From the NCBI GenBank assembly GCA_015489765.1, contig WFZC01000042.1, forward strand, positions 1 through 45,657: a stretch of 45,657 nt of DNA, given 5' to 3'. Shown here piece after piece: positions 8,556 through 17,962 of this stretch. The notes beneath the pieces are model-generated. The model worked only from the letters and a program-made list of their open reading frames with translations. It searched no databases and was not told where the DNA came from. A program made the translations under genes and the position numbers. Numbering within the stretch: position 1 is the stretch's first letter; each line of letters begins with the position of its first letter. Source of the DNA: Desulfobulbaceae bacterium. Lineage in GTDB: Bacteria; Desulfobacterota; Desulfobulbia; Desulfobulbales; Desulfobulbaceae.

Positions 8556-10475
8556 CTATCCGGCCGGGGCCTGGAGGAAATCGATCCGGTTTTCACCGGG
8601 TTTCATCTCCGGCCGGGGTATAACATCGATGGTCGCCTCGTGCCGAGCCTCAAGATCGGCAAGTTCCCTCCTCTTTTTGTTGAGCAGATAATTGGCCACC
8701 TCAAGCGGCAGCCGGCATTCAACCCGGTGGACTTTCTTGCGTAAAATTCCGGTCTGGATCCGGCGGAGAAAATAGAGCGCCTGGGACTCCACGGACTTGA
8801 CAACCCCGCGCCCCTGGCAATGTTCACAGGTCAGATAACTGCCCTTTTCAATGGGAGCCCCCATCTTCTGCCGGGAGATCTGCATCAGGCCAAACCGGGA
8901 AATCCGGCTGATATCCACCTTGGCCTTGTCCCTTTTCATACTGGCCTTAACCTGTTTTTCGACCTCACGGATATGTTTTTTATTACGCATATCGATGAAG
9001 TCAACCACGATCAGGCCACCAAGGTCGCGAAGCCGCAGCTGCCGTGCCAATTCAACGGCAGCCTCCATGTTGGCAAGGAATATGGTCTCTTCAAAATCGC
9101 CGTTTTTCGATGTCCTGCCCGAATTTACATCTATGGCAACCAGGGCCTCGGTCGGATTGATAACAATGGAGCCACCCGAAGGCAACGGCACCTGGGGCTT
9201 GTAGATCGACTCGATCTGTTCTTCCACATTGTTCTGGTTGAAGATGGGTTTTGCGCCCCGATGCAGCCTTACCCGCACCTTGCGTTGTTTGGCGGGCAAC
9301 AGTTCGACAAACTGCTGCACCTGTTCAAGGGATTCCTTGGTATCAACCAGGATTTCAGTGATATCCGGGGTAAAATGATCGCGCAGGAACCGAACCACGG
9401 TTTCCTGCTCCTGGTAAATCAGGGCCGGGGCCTTCACGGTCTGGCCCCGTTTTTTGATCTCTTTCCAGAGCCTGAGCAGGTAGCGCAGGTCCTTCTGCAG
9501 GGCGGTTTTGGTAATATCGGCACTGGCGGTACGGATAATATAGCCGATCCCTTCCGGAATGGAAAAACTGCTCATGATATCACGCAGGGCCGCCCGCCGT
9601 TCCTCGCCAACTATTTTCCTGGAAATACCGGCACTGTCACTGCCGGGCATCAGCACCAGGCAACGACCGGGCAGGGAGAGATATGTGGTCATATTGGCGC
9701 CTTTATTACCGGTCACCTCCTTAACAACCTGCACCAGTACCTCCTGTCCTTTTTTGACCACATCCTCGATCTTGAGCTTTTTCCACTGGTGCTGGCTGAT
9801 ATACTTTCGATCCCGTTCGCTTAAGTCTTCACGAAAATACTCGGGATGGATTTCATTAAAAGGCAGAAAACCGTTACGACCGGTTCCTATATCAACAAAG
9901 GCTGCCTGCAGATTGGCCTCAACCGCGACAATACGTCCCTTGTAGATATTGTTCTTGGTCCGCTCCCGCACCACGGTTGTCACATGATAGGAATCCAAAC
10001 GACCGTTTTCCACCTGGGCAATGCGGCATTCCTCCGGCTCCTCCGCATTGATCAACAGCTTAACAACCCCTTTTTTCTTCCCGGATTCCTGTCTGTCGGA
10101 TTGCGACTGTTTTCCTTTTGTTTTAGCGGCAGGCTTCTTCTTGCCTGCACTTTGTTTTTTCTTCCGCCCGGTTTTTCGTCCACCAGACGATGTCTCTTTT
10201 TGTGACTGCCCTGTTGTCGAGGATTTTTGCCGTTCTTTTTTTTCATCGGCGGCAGTATTTTCTACTGAACCGTCATTGTCCGTTGACTCCGGCTCCTGTT
10301 TTGCCCTGGACTCCTCGATTCCGCCCTGATCTTCGGACCGATCTGCCGTATCCTCTTCCCGGCTTTTCTTGGCCAGCAGACTGGAGACCCCTTTCCACCA
10401 AGCCCCGGTACTCGCCTTTTGTACCTTGGGTTTTTTGCCTTTTCCAGACGATTTTTCGTTTTTTGTTTCCGTCAT
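8556..10475 (-). CDS. rng: ribonuclease E/G family endoribonuclease with long disordered N-terminus
   Basis: A 639-residue RNase E/G. The catalytic part begins near residue 137 (VVKLLINAEEPEE), with an S1 RNA-binding domain around 170-255, the 5' sensor/RNase H-like region, and the DNase I-like catalytic centre. Asp449 in VAIDVNSGR and Asp492 in VVDFIDM are the two expected magnesium ligands. CEHC (550-553) is the zinc-link pair, slightly altered from CPxC. Residues 1-135 form a Lys/Glu/Ser/Gly-rich tail without hydrophobic core, so this enzyme has its disordered region at the front, whereas E. coli RNase E has it at the C-terminus. The tail could bind RNA or partners. It should cut single-stranded AU-rich RNA in mRNA decay and rRNA/tRNA processing. 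The symbol rng is by family and could equally be rne. Confidence 0.93.
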   Translation of the reverse strand: MTETKNEKSSGKGKKPKVQKASTGAWWKGVSSLLAKKSREEDTADRSEDQGGIEESRAKQEPESTDNDGSVENTAADEKKERQKSSTTGQSQKETSSGGRKTGRKKKQSAGKKKPAAKTKGKQSQSDRQESGKKKGVVKLLINAEEPEECRIAQVENGRLDSYHVTTVVRERTKNNIYKGRIVAVEANLQAAFVDIGTGRNGFLPFNEIHPEYFREDLSERDRKYISQHQWKKLKIEDVVKKGQEVLVQVVKEVTGNKGANMTTYLSLPGRCLVLMPGSDSAGISRKIVGEERRAALRDIMSSFSIPEGIGYIIRTASADITKTALQKDLRYLLRLWKEIKKRGQTVKAPALIYQEQETVVRFLRDHFTPDITEILVDTKESLEQVQQFVELLPAKQRKVRVRLHRGAKPIFNQNNVEEQIESIYKPQVPLPSGGSIVINPTEALVAIDVNSGRTSKNGDFEETIFLANMEAAVELARQLRLRDLGGLIVVDFIDMRNKKHIREVEKQVKASMKRDKAKVDISRISRFGLMQISRQKMGAPIEKGSYLTCEHCQGRGVVKSVESQALYFLRRIQTGILRKKVHRVECRLPLEVANYLLNKKRRELADLEARHEATIDVIPRPEMKPGENRIDFLQAPAG

Positions 10476-10689
10476 TAATTATCCTGCATGTTCTGTTGCA
10501 AGCAGCATGTTTGCCAATGCGGTTTCACCCATTGACGACAGTCAGGATGGTTCCTTTTTTCCTGGGCTGACACCGATATTCGTCTGCAGGCCCACCTTGG
10601 AGACAATCTGCGGAATGAAAAGGACCATCCGAAATGATTTTTCGGCCCTGTCTACAATCCACAATTATCCGGATCCGACGGCGATGGGA

Positions 10690-11661
10690 TTACAGCAGAT
10701 AGTAGATCCTGTCACCATGGACACGGGTGCGCACCTGCCCTGAATGAACCAACGGCGTTAGATACTGCTCAACTTTCTCCGGTCCACCACAGGGGAAGAC
10801 CGCATCTATATCGGCAGCCGTACAGGGCCGCCGCTTTAACATCTGTAAAATCTCTGCCAATATCTCATCCCGGCTACGACCACAACCGGTTATGGATTCA
10901 GCATCCTGAATGTTGGTATCGCTGCCCCGGGCAAGCAGGTCAACGGGGATGCCTGGATTGTTCGTCTCCAGCGTTGTGACGATTTGCCGCATCCGCTCTC
11001 CGCCGACCGGCCGGGCAAAGGACTCAAGCGGAGGCCGGGCCACGGTATTAAGCTGGATGCGATCAAGACGCATCCTGGTAATCACGTCCTGCAGAGCCTG
11101 AATATCGCCTTCATCGTCATTGATGCCCCGGACAAACAAAATTTCCAGCCAGATCTCTCCGGCATACTCATGGGAAAATACAACCAGTCCTTCAATCACC
11201 GAAGGCAAATCAACGCAGGTGGCCGGCCGGTCAATTTTCCTGAAACTTGTCTCACGGGCGGCATCAAGGGAGGGGATAACCACATCGGCCACGGCAAGTT
11301 CTTGGCGAACCTGCGCGTCCATAAGGGTTGTGCCGTTGGTCAACACGGCAATTTTTTTTGCGGTTTTATCCCTGAGATGGGCGAGGATACGGCCAAATCC
11401 GGTATGCAGGGTCGGTTCCCCACTGGCAGTGACCGTGACAACATCGATCTCCTGCTCCCGACCGGGCTCTGCAAAATAGCGATCGATTTCCCCGAGAATT
11501 TTTTCCGTTGGCACATACTCCGCCCGCTCACAGGTCAACCGGTCGGTCTTACCGACTTCGCAATAAATACAGTTTAAATTACATACTTTATCTGAAAAAA
11601 GGTCGATGCCCAGTGATCGGCCAAGCCGTCTTGAATTGACAGGGCCAAAAATATGATCCAT
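10690..11661 (-). CDS. radical SAM protein (COG0731-like) with C-terminal winged-helix-like domain
   Basis: A 323-residue protein from ATG 11661, where homologous proteins begin (MDHIFGPVNSRRLGRSLGID). A longer frame to 11799 adds an unlikely leader. The radical SAM cluster motif is CNLNCIYC (CxxxCxxC), followed by TVTASGEPTL, the GxP-type SAM-binding segment, in a TIM-barrel-like fold. The last 60 residues (KRRPCTAADIDAVFPC onward) look like a small helix-turn-helix domain. Relatives are related to TYW1-type wyosine enzymes, but this bacterial branch has no established substrate. It is separated by 213 bp from the downstream RNase gene, so a shared transcript is uncertain. Confidence 0.88.
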   Translation of the reverse strand: MDHIFGPVNSRRLGRSLGIDLFSDKVCNLNCIYCEVGKTDRLTCERAEYVPTEKILGEIDRYFAEPGREQEIDVVTVTASGEPTLHTGFGRILAHLRDKTAKKIAVLTNGTTLMDAQVRQELAVADVVIPSLDAARETSFRKIDRPATCVDLPSVIEGLVVFSHEYAGEIWLEILFVRGINDDEGDIQALQDVITRMRLDRIQLNTVARPPLESFARPVGGERMRQIVTTLETNNPGIPVDLLARGSDTNIQDAESITGCGRSRDEILAEILQMLKRRPCTAADIDAVFPCGGPEKVEQYLTPLVHSGQVRTRVHGDRIYYLL

Positions 11662-11792
11662 ATAAGGTGAAATTTCAGTGTACTGCCGATGAGGAGAGAA
11701 GGGCCAGTTGCCCAAACAGTTTATATATCCTTCCACGACCGTTAGATAAACTAATTTCCGCGGGCATGCAAGCCTATTCTCCGCCTTTTTTC

Positions 11793-11821
11793 TTGACACA
11801 ACTTATTGGTACGCGTACATT
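11793..11821 (+). promoter_or_regulatory. sigma70-type promoter upstream of lptD
   Basis: TTGACA (11793-11798) and TACATT (11816-11821) are 17 bp apart. The -35 is a perfect consensus. It points at the lptD gene, giving a leader of roughly 80 nt, and sits in the divergent gap with the radical SAM gene. Confidence 0.7.
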
Positions 11822-11908
11822 TCCTCAAATCAGACTTTAGTATTCCGATGGCGCTTGTTACCGGAATGGGCGCAGATTGTTATAGGCGGAATTTTCCCCA
11901 TACCTTTA

Positions 11909-14245
11909 ATGCAGGAGCAGGTCGAGGTGCAACAGAACATCCAATCCACTCCGATTTTTCTTTTCACCCTTCTTTTGTGCGCAGGATTTCTCCTCTTTCC
12001 CCATCGGGGAATTTCAGGATCTATCCAGGCAAAGGAATGGACCATTACGGCCGACAAAATAACCCGCTATGAGGACCCGCCCAGTGTCATCGCCGAGGGC
12101 AATGTCATTTTGAAAAAGATCGAGTCGGTTACGAGAAAGATTAAGAAGGAGCCAACCGACTGGAGCGGCCTGCTCGGTGAAGAAGATAATACGGGTAAAG
12201 AAGCAGAAAAAGAGAAAACAGTCACCGAACGAAAAACCCTGACCACAATCAAGGCAGACTGGATTGCCTATGATGTAGACCTTGGCAAGATAAAGGCCCG
12301 GGGGCATCTCTTTATCGATATCGGGCCGGACCAACTGACGGCGGAATCGGGCAAGGTCGATCTCAACCGGGAAACCGGCACCTTCAACAATGCCACTATT
12401 ATCCGTCAATACAAAGACATGCATCTTGAGGGCAGGGTCATAGAAAAGACCGGGGATTTGACCTATCATATCGAGGACGGCTGGATCATCACCTGTAAGG
12501 TCAAAGAAGGGGAAACGCCACCGTGGAGCTTTGCCGCCTCGGATGCCAAAATTACCGAAAATGGCTATGCCTTTTTGAAAAATGCGACCTTTCGGATAAA
12601 GGATGTGCCTGTCCTCTACATGCCACTTATTTTCCTGCCGGCAAAGACCTCGCGCCAAACCGGCTTTCTCTTTCCCTCCGTCGGCCTCTCCGACCGGGAC
12701 GGATTTGATTTTACCGCTCCTTTTTTCATAAATCTTTCTCCCTCAAGCGATATTACCCTCTATCCCGAGTATATCAGCAAACGCGGGTTCATGGCGGGAA
12801 TTGAAGCCCGTTATACCACCAACCCGACGTCCATGGGATTCTTCATGGCCAATTACCTCGATGATGACCTCAGTGATCCCGATGATCCCGGTAACGCCGA
12901 TTATTATGCCGACGGCGGCTTTACTCACACCAATCAGGAACGATACTGGGTGCGGGGCAAGGCCAACCAGGATTTTGGTCTGTGGACAACACGTCTGGAC
13001 CTGGACATTGCCTCTGATCTTGATTACCTGACCGAGTTCAACAGCGGTCTGACCGGATTTATTACCAGCCAGAGGAGGTTCCTGGAGACCTTTGGCCGGG
13101 GTTTTCAAAACAAAACCGCACTCACCAGAGAAAATACCCTGAAGATTCTCCGCTCCTGGGACAATGGTTCTGCCCTGCAGATCAACCTTCTCGGGATCAA
13201 CGACCTGCGGGAACCGCAGACCAGCCCGGATCCACTCTGGAATCTGCCTGCGATCAACTACTCCGGTCTGTTACCGCTCTATGATACCGGAATCGACTTT
13301 TCCTGGAACAGCAACTATACCAATTTCTGGCGCGACAAGGGTGTTCGGGCCCAGCGGGTGGATATTCCCTTGAAACTGCTTGCCGGTATCCCGCTGTCAC
13401 CCTATCTTGAAACCACCGTTGATGTCGGTATCCGTGAAACCGGATATTTCATCGATGATAATGGTGACGATACCTGGAAGGATTCCGACACGGAAAATCG
13501 CTTTCTGGTCGACTTTGGCGGCAAGATCGGGACAAATATTGCCCGTGATTTCGGCATCAATGTTGGTGAAATTTATCGCTGGACCCATACCTTCAGGCCC
13601 TCCATATCGTATAGGTATGTATCCGATGATGACCAGGACAACCTCCCCGAATTTGACGATATCGACCGGATTGCCGATCAAAACATTATCTACTATAATC
13701 TGGATAACTTCTTTACCGTCTCCGGCCTGCACAATGGTTCGGAATATGACAGGCAGTACGGCTACCTGAAAATTCGTCAGGGATATGACCTCCGCAGTGA
13801 AAAAAGCGATACCCCCCTGACGCCCGTGGAGGTGAAAGCGGCCCTGTTTCCGCTCAAGGATTTCCGTATTGTCTATCGCTCTGATATTGATGTCTATGGG
13901 GCCGGCGTATTGCGCAATGCCCTGGAAACCAACTATACAAACGGCAGGGGCGACACCTTCTACTTTGATTACTTTTCCAGCAACAACGAGGATGAAGAAG
14001 ATACGGAATCCATCAAGGGCGGGGCAAGAGTTTCCCTGCTTTACTCGTTGATTGCCTCCTACGACATTGAACGTTCACTCGAGGACAGCCAGACCATCCA
14101 GGAAAACTTCAGCCTTATCTACCAGCCCTCCTGCTGGTCGGTTGAATTTGCCACCAATTACACCCCCGGTAACCAGAAATACATGCTCATGTTCCGACTG
14201 GCGAACATTGGCAACCCCTTTGGAATTGACCTGCCCGGTCTTTAG
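11909..14245 (+). CDS. lptD: LPS-assembly outer-membrane protein LptD
   Basis: A protein of about 778 residues. From the ATG at 11909 it starts MQEQVEVQQNIQSTPIFLF, giving a signal peptide ending near SGSIQA; a frame opening at 11855 would add 18 residues. The N-terminal OstA/LptA-like jellyroll follows (WTITADKITRYEDPPSVIAE, with a charged insertion of about 30 residues before the next strands). The C-terminal barrel contains LptD landmarks such as PVLYMPLIFLPA, GFLFPSVGLSDRDGFDF and the closing NPFGIDLPGL. LptD with LptE inserts LPS into the outer leaflet. It heads a plus-strand envelope block with a DHH protein and two lytic transglycosylases. The size is near the E. coli value (784). Confidence 0.93.
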   Translation: MQEQVEVQQNIQSTPIFLFTLLLCAGFLLFPHRGISGSIQAKEWTITADKITRYEDPPSVIAEGNVILKKIESVTRKIKKEPTDWSGLLGEEDNTGKEAEKEKTVTERKTLTTIKADWIAYDVDLGKIKARGHLFIDIGPDQLTAESGKVDLNRETGTFNNATIIRQYKDMHLEGRVIEKTGDLTYHIEDGWIITCKVKEGETPPWSFAASDAKITENGYAFLKNATFRIKDVPVLYMPLIFLPAKTSRQTGFLFPSVGLSDRDGFDFTAPFFINLSPSSDITLYPEYISKRGFMAGIEARYTTNPTSMGFFMANYLDDDLSDPDDPGNADYYADGGFTHTNQERYWVRGKANQDFGLWTTRLDLDIASDLDYLTEFNSGLTGFITSQRRFLETFGRGFQNKTALTRENTLKILRSWDNGSALQINLLGINDLREPQTSPDPLWNLPAINYSGLLPLYDTGIDFSWNSNYTNFWRDKGVRAQRVDIPLKLLAGIPLSPYLETTVDVGIRETGYFIDDNGDDTWKDSDTENRFLVDFGGKIGTNIARDFGINVGEIYRWTHTFRPSISYRYVSDDDQDNLPEFDDIDRIADQNIIYYNLDNFFTVSGLHNGSEYDRQYGYLKIRQGYDLRSEKSDTPLTPVEVKAALFPLKDFRIVYRSDIDVYGAGVLRNALETNYTNGRGDTFYFDYFSSNNEDEEDTESIKGGARVSLLYSLIASYDIERSLEDSQTIQENFSLIYQPSCWSVEFATNYTPGNQKYMLMFRLANIGNPFGIDLPGL

Positions 14246-14353
14246 AAGACCAATGCAAGGGACGGGAGGCGGCCCCAACCGCCGCCTCCTAATGAACACA
14301 CCCTTTCCCATGGCCCAAAGACGAAAAAAACAGTCCTGTACACATGCCCCAAC

Positions 14354-15316
14354 ATGACCGCCTATGACGTTTTCAACGGTGATGCCGATGGAATATGCGC
14401 CCTCCATCAGCTTCGCCTCCATGATCCTCTCCCCGATGCACAGCTTGTCACCGGGGTGAAACGCGACATCCGCCTGTTAAAAAAAATAGAGCCTGTCAAA
14501 AACGCGCACATCACCGTTGTTGACATCTCCATGGACAGGAACCGCGGACCATTGCTTACCCTGCTTGCCCATGGAAATTCCATTGTCTACATTGATCATC
14601 ACTTCAGCGGCGACATCCCCGAAAGCAAGGCCCTGCAGGCGCATATTGATCCAACCCCACTGACCTGCACATCAATGATTGTTGATAATCTCCTGGCCGG
14701 CGCCCACCGCAAATGGGCTGTTGTCGGCGCCTTTGGCGATAATCTTGACGAAACCGCTCTCCGGGCCGCCCGGACCATGGACCTGTCACATGAAGAGACG
14801 GACCAACTTCGGGAAACAGGTATTCTGCTGAACTATAATGGATACGGCGCCACCGTGGATGACCTGTTTTTTCCGCCGGATGAACTCTTTCTCCATGTTC
14901 ATGCGTTCACCGATCCCCTGGATTTCCATGCATCGTCCCCCATGCTTCAGACCCTGCGCCAGGGTTACCGTGATGATATGAACCGGGCAGGCAAGATGGA
15001 TCCCGTGCAACAGGATGATTGCGGCAGAATCTTTGAACTGCCGAATGCCCCCTGGGCCCGCAGGGTGGCCGGTGTCTTCTCCAATACCCTGGCAAGACAG
15101 GAACCTGAACTGGCACACGCCCTGATTATTGCCAATGCGGACGGGTCCCTGCGCGTCAGCGTACGTGCCCCCGTTAACAGGCGCCAGGGGGCGGATAAGC
15201 TCTGCCGCCGGTTTCCGACCGGAGGAGGCCGGGCCGCAGCCGCCGGCATAAATCAACTGCCCCCTGAACAGAAAGAAGAATTTATAAGCGCGTTTTCCCG
15301 TCAATTCTCCACTTGA
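14354..15316 (+). CDS. DHH-family phosphoesterase
   Basis: A 320-residue protein with the DHH superfamily signature. DVFNGDADGICA carries the first metal-binding aspartates, VVDISMD the second motif, and VYIDHHFSGD the DHH triad. The C-terminal GGGRAAAAGINQ resembles the glycine-rich DHHA1 substrate loop. Relatives hydrolyse phosphodiester or phosphoanhydride bonds (RecJ, oligoribonucleases, c-di-AMP phosphodiesterases). It lacks additional sensor domains and is too short for RecJ, so a small-nucleotide or nano-RNA phosphoesterase is the best guess. It lies 108 bp after lptD and 10 bp before the MltB-like gene on the same strand, suggesting co-transcription. Confidence 0.85.
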   Translation: MTAYDVFNGDADGICALHQLRLHDPLPDAQLVTGVKRDIRLLKKIEPVKNAHITVVDISMDRNRGPLLTLLAHGNSIVYIDHHFSGDIPESKALQAHIDPTPLTCTSMIVDNLLAGAHRKWAVVGAFGDNLDETALRAARTMDLSHEETDQLRETGILLNYNGYGATVDDLFFPPDELFLHVHAFTDPLDFHASSPMLQTLRQGYRDDMNRAGKMDPVQQDDCGRIFELPNAPWARRVAGVFSNTLARQEPELAHALIIANADGSLRVSVRAPVNRRQGADKLCRRFPTGGGRAAAAGINQLPPEQKEEFISAFSRQFST

Positions 15317-15326
15317 GATATATTTC

Positions 15327-16421
15327 ATGCACCGGCCAATCCTCCCCTGCTCTTTTCTCTCTTCCCAAAAAACTGTTGCGGCAATAATCCTTGGAATCCT
15401 TGCCCTGACTCTGCCGTTTATCGGTAGTGATGCGATGGCCGGGGAAAAAATCAAGGCCGCCGACCTGGTGCAGGATGGTCAGCCCATAGACCTGAAACAG
15501 AAAAAATATCAACTCCTCTTTCATGAACTGAAGAGCAAATATCACTTCTCCGACCAGGAACTCCATTCCATCTTCAAGGGCCAACGCATATCACGCCGGG
15601 TACTCGAACTGATGGACAGACAATGGGAGGCCAGGCCCTATTACAAATACGCGCCCCTGTTTCTCACCAAGGGAAAAATAGCCACCGGCAAAAAGAAACT
15701 CGTCCAATATAAGGAACTCCTTGACCGGATAGAAAAAGAGATCGGGGTTGACCGGGAAGTAGTCATCGCCATTTGGGGTATTGAAACCAGGTATGGCAGC
15801 CGTCAGGGCAGGTATAATGTCCTGCAAACACTCAACACCCTGTTTGACGCCTATCCAAGACGAGCGCAGTTCTTTCGAAAACAGCTCATCGCCTTTCTGC
15901 TGCTCTGCCGGGAAAACAGGGTTGATCCAAAAACCGTTCTCGGCTCCTATGCCGGGGCCTTTGGCCAGACCCAGTTCATTCCCACCTCCTTTCGTGCCTA
16001 TGCTGTCAGCTTTGATGGTGATGACAAACGTGATGTCTGGCATTCGGTTCCCGATATTCTGGCATCAATAGCCAACTATCTCAAGCAGTTCCACTGGACC
16101 CTTGATGCCCCGGTGTATGCTGAACTGGGCCACAGCCTCAACAATCAGCAGTTGATTGCCGCCAAACTCAAGGGACGAAAGGGCCGGGTGCCCTGGTCGG
16201 TTGTACGGGCTGCACAACAGGTTGATCTTCCGCCATCACCAGGTAACAAACCCCTCTCCATCATAGCGCTTGAGCTTCCGCCCGGTTCCAAATACGCCTT
16301 TCGATACGTTGCCGGGTATCCGAATTTTCAGGCCATTACCGAATGGAACCACTCAAATCGCTATGCCATGGCTGTTGCCGAGTTGGCTGAGGCCATCAGG
16401 GGAAAGAGCCAAAACAGGTAG
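15327..16421 (+). CDS. mltB: membrane-bound lytic murein transglycosylase B-like protein
   Basis: A 364-residue protein with an N-terminal hydrophobic segment (residues 10-35, PCSFLSSQKTVAAIILGILA). There is no lipobox, so it is probably secreted or anchored by the signal. The MltB-type catalytic glutamate is in AIWGIETRYGSRQG. Further family blocks are TLFDAYPRRAQFFRKQL, GSYAGAFGQTQFIPTSF and FDGDDKRDVWHSVPDILASIANYL. Such enzymes cleave the MurNAc-GlcNAc bond non-hydrolytically, leaving 1,6-anhydro ends. It starts 10 bp after the DHH gene and is followed 15 bp later by mltA, so the two transglycosylases are made together. Confidence 0.93.
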   Translation: MHRPILPCSFLSSQKTVAAIILGILALTLPFIGSDAMAGEKIKAADLVQDGQPIDLKQKKYQLLFHELKSKYHFSDQELHSIFKGQRISRRVLELMDRQWEARPYYKYAPLFLTKGKIATGKKKLVQYKELLDRIEKEIGVDREVVIAIWGIETRYGSRQGRYNVLQTLNTLFDAYPRRAQFFRKQLIAFLLLCRENRVDPKTVLGSYAGAFGQTQFIPTSFRAYAVSFDGDDKRDVWHSVPDILASIANYLKQFHWTLDAPVYAELGHSLNNQQLIAAKLKGRKGRVPWSVVRAAQQVDLPPSPGNKPLSIIALELPPGSKYAFRYVAGYPNFQAITEWNHSNRYAMAVAELAEAIRGKSQNR

Positions 16422-16436
16422 CATATCGACGATTCG

Positions 16437-17615
16437 ATGGCGACAATAAGGAGAGGTCTCTTTTTCCTGCTCATTCTCATCTTTCCGTTCCCGGTTGTTG
16501 CGGTTAATCCTCAGGCAGCGACCGCGCCGATGGCGTTGAAATGTGATATCCACTTTACCGACGATCTTGACTACCATCTTCTCCACGAGGCCATCCAGGA
16601 AAGCCTCCACTATCTCCGACAACGGCCGGCAACCGCTGAATTCCCTCTGGGCGCCCGTTCCTGCACCACCAGACATCTGATCCGTTCCCTTCTCTTCTTT
16701 GATCATCTCATTGCAAGCCGTCCTTCGCCACAACTGTTATCCCTGGAACTTGCTACCTTTTTCGACATCTACCAGGCGGCGGGCAGGGAACATACCGCCT
16801 CAGCTGGCACAATGCTGGTTACCGGGTATTATCAACCGGTTTTTCAGGGAAGTCTAGTCCAGACGCCCCCGTTTCTCTATCCCCTGTATGGAATTCCGAA
16901 CAACCTTGTTCTTCGCCGCAATCACAGAAATGGCTCTGTCCAGCCCGGTCGTTTCCAGGGGAACCGTTTCACTTCATACTGGACCAGAGAAGAAATAGAA
17001 CGTAACGGATATGCAAAGGGAAGCGAACTTGTCTGGCTCAAGGACCCTTTTGATGCCTATCTTCTCCATATTCAAGGGTCAGGTCTTATCAGGCTGCGGA
17101 ACGGATCTCTCAGGGGCATCCACTATGCCATGAAAAACGGTCGCCCTTACACCAGTATCGGTAAATACATGATCCATACCGGCAAAATCACCCGTAAAGG
17201 GGTGGGGATCGATACCATCCGACAATACCTTGCTGACCATCCGGCAGAACTCCAGGAAATCCTGTACACCAATCAATCCTTTATCTTTTTCCAGTGGACA
17301 CGGGGCCACGATGCCATCGGTAATCTCGACCGCCCCCTGACGGCTGGACGATCCATCGCCGTTGACCAACGTTGCTTTCCTGCCGGAGCTCTTGCCTTCC
17401 TGCAAAGCAAAAAACCTGTTTTTGACCGCAACAATCAGCAACAGTGGACAGCGCTCAATCGTTTCGTGCTGGTTCAGGACACAGGTTCAGCCATTCGGGG
17501 CCCAGGCAGAGTGGATCTCTTCTGGGGAACCGGAGAACAGGCAGGAACGGCAGCCGGAAAAATGAAAGAAAATGGCATGCTCTTTTTTCTTCTTCTGAAA
17601 AAGCGGTTTCTTTAA
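16437..17615 (+). CDS. mltA: membrane-bound lytic murein transglycosylase A
   Basis: A 392-residue MltA-family protein with a signal peptide (MATIRRGLFFLLILIFPFPV, cleavage near AVNPQA). The MltA domain shows VTGYYQPVFQGS, the double-psi barrel motif LLHIQGSGLIRLRNG, and the 3D domain QDTGSAIRGPGRVDLFWGTG, which carries the catalytic aspartate. It degrades peptidoglycan strands in the periplasm. A lipobox was not found, whereas the E. coli enzyme is a lipoprotein. It is the last gene of the lptD-DHH-mltB-mltA cluster; the short spacing to mltB supports an operon. Confidence 0.93.
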   Translation: MATIRRGLFFLLILIFPFPVVAVNPQAATAPMALKCDIHFTDDLDYHLLHEAIQESLHYLRQRPATAEFPLGARSCTTRHLIRSLLFFDHLIASRPSPQLLSLELATFFDIYQAAGREHTASAGTMLVTGYYQPVFQGSLVQTPPFLYPLYGIPNNLVLRRNHRNGSVQPGRFQGNRFTSYWTREEIERNGYAKGSELVWLKDPFDAYLLHIQGSGLIRLRNGSLRGIHYAMKNGRPYTSIGKYMIHTGKITRKGVGIDTIRQYLADHPAELQEILYTNQSFIFFQWTRGHDAIGNLDRPLTAGRSIAVDQRCFPAGALAFLQSKKPVFDRNNQQQWTALNRFVLVQDTGSAIRGPGRVDLFWGTGEQAGTAAGKMKENGMLFFLLLKKRFL

Positions 17616-17622
17616 GCCGTTC

Positions 17623-17652
17623 TTGTACATTTCTTTTTTCCTCTGCTATAAT
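17623..17652 (+). promoter_or_regulatory. probable promoter ahead of the MITE and SAM hydrolase gene
   Basis: TTGTAC (17623-17628) and a perfect TATAAT (17647-17652) are 18 bp apart. A transcript from here would run through the MITE before reaching the ATG at 17963, giving a leader of about 300 nt. Confidence 0.5.
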
Positions 17653-17761
17653 TCCACTTGATGGTGACAGGAATTTCCGATCCACCCGGCACCACATGCC
17701 CCGTCGCCAGGTTTTCAATGTAACAAGATGAAATTATACAAAATAAACAGCAAGACAGCTG

Positions 17762-17933
17762 GTACATCTGTAACTTCTCAATAACTGAGGGTAAGTTGCT
17801 GCTAATTATATGGATTCCGGCCAACAACCTGCCGGAATGACCCAGTTGCAGGCAATTCAGAGCGTCATCCCCGCAGTCTGTTGGGCGGGGATCCAGACTT
17901 ATATCACCACTTATTGAGAAGTTACGTACATCT
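17762..17933. mobile_element. 156-bp MITE (17770-17925) with 15-bp inverted ends and 8-bp target duplication
   Basis: GTAACTTCTCAATAA (17770-17784) is repeated perfectly in inverted form as TTATTGAGAAGTTAC (17911-17925). Both sides are flanked by the same direct octamer GTACATCT (17762-17769 and 17926-17933), a target-site duplication. The 156-bp interior has no ORF. It contains two family 1 type hairpins: GGATTCCGGC with GCCGGAAT around 17812-17844, and GCGTCATCCCCGC with GCGGGGATCCAG around 17863-17897. This is a non-autonomous transposable element moved by a transposase encoded elsewhere; no transposase gene is in the window. It sits in the leader of the SAM hydrolase gene. Confidence 0.93.
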
Positions 17934-17962
17934 TAATGCCCGCATACAAGGAATTATCTGTT

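Noticed and set aside
10476-10689. Regulatory RNA in the leader of the RNase E/G gene
   Set aside because: Only a small CCGAAA/TTTCGG hairpin was found; nothing decisive supports a structured regulator.
17612-17827. Minus-strand frame of 71 codons containing HVVPGGSEIPVTIKWNYSR
   Set aside because: It crosses the MITE boundary and overlaps the mltA end and a plus-strand promoter; no family recognised, although a gene remnant cannot be excluded.
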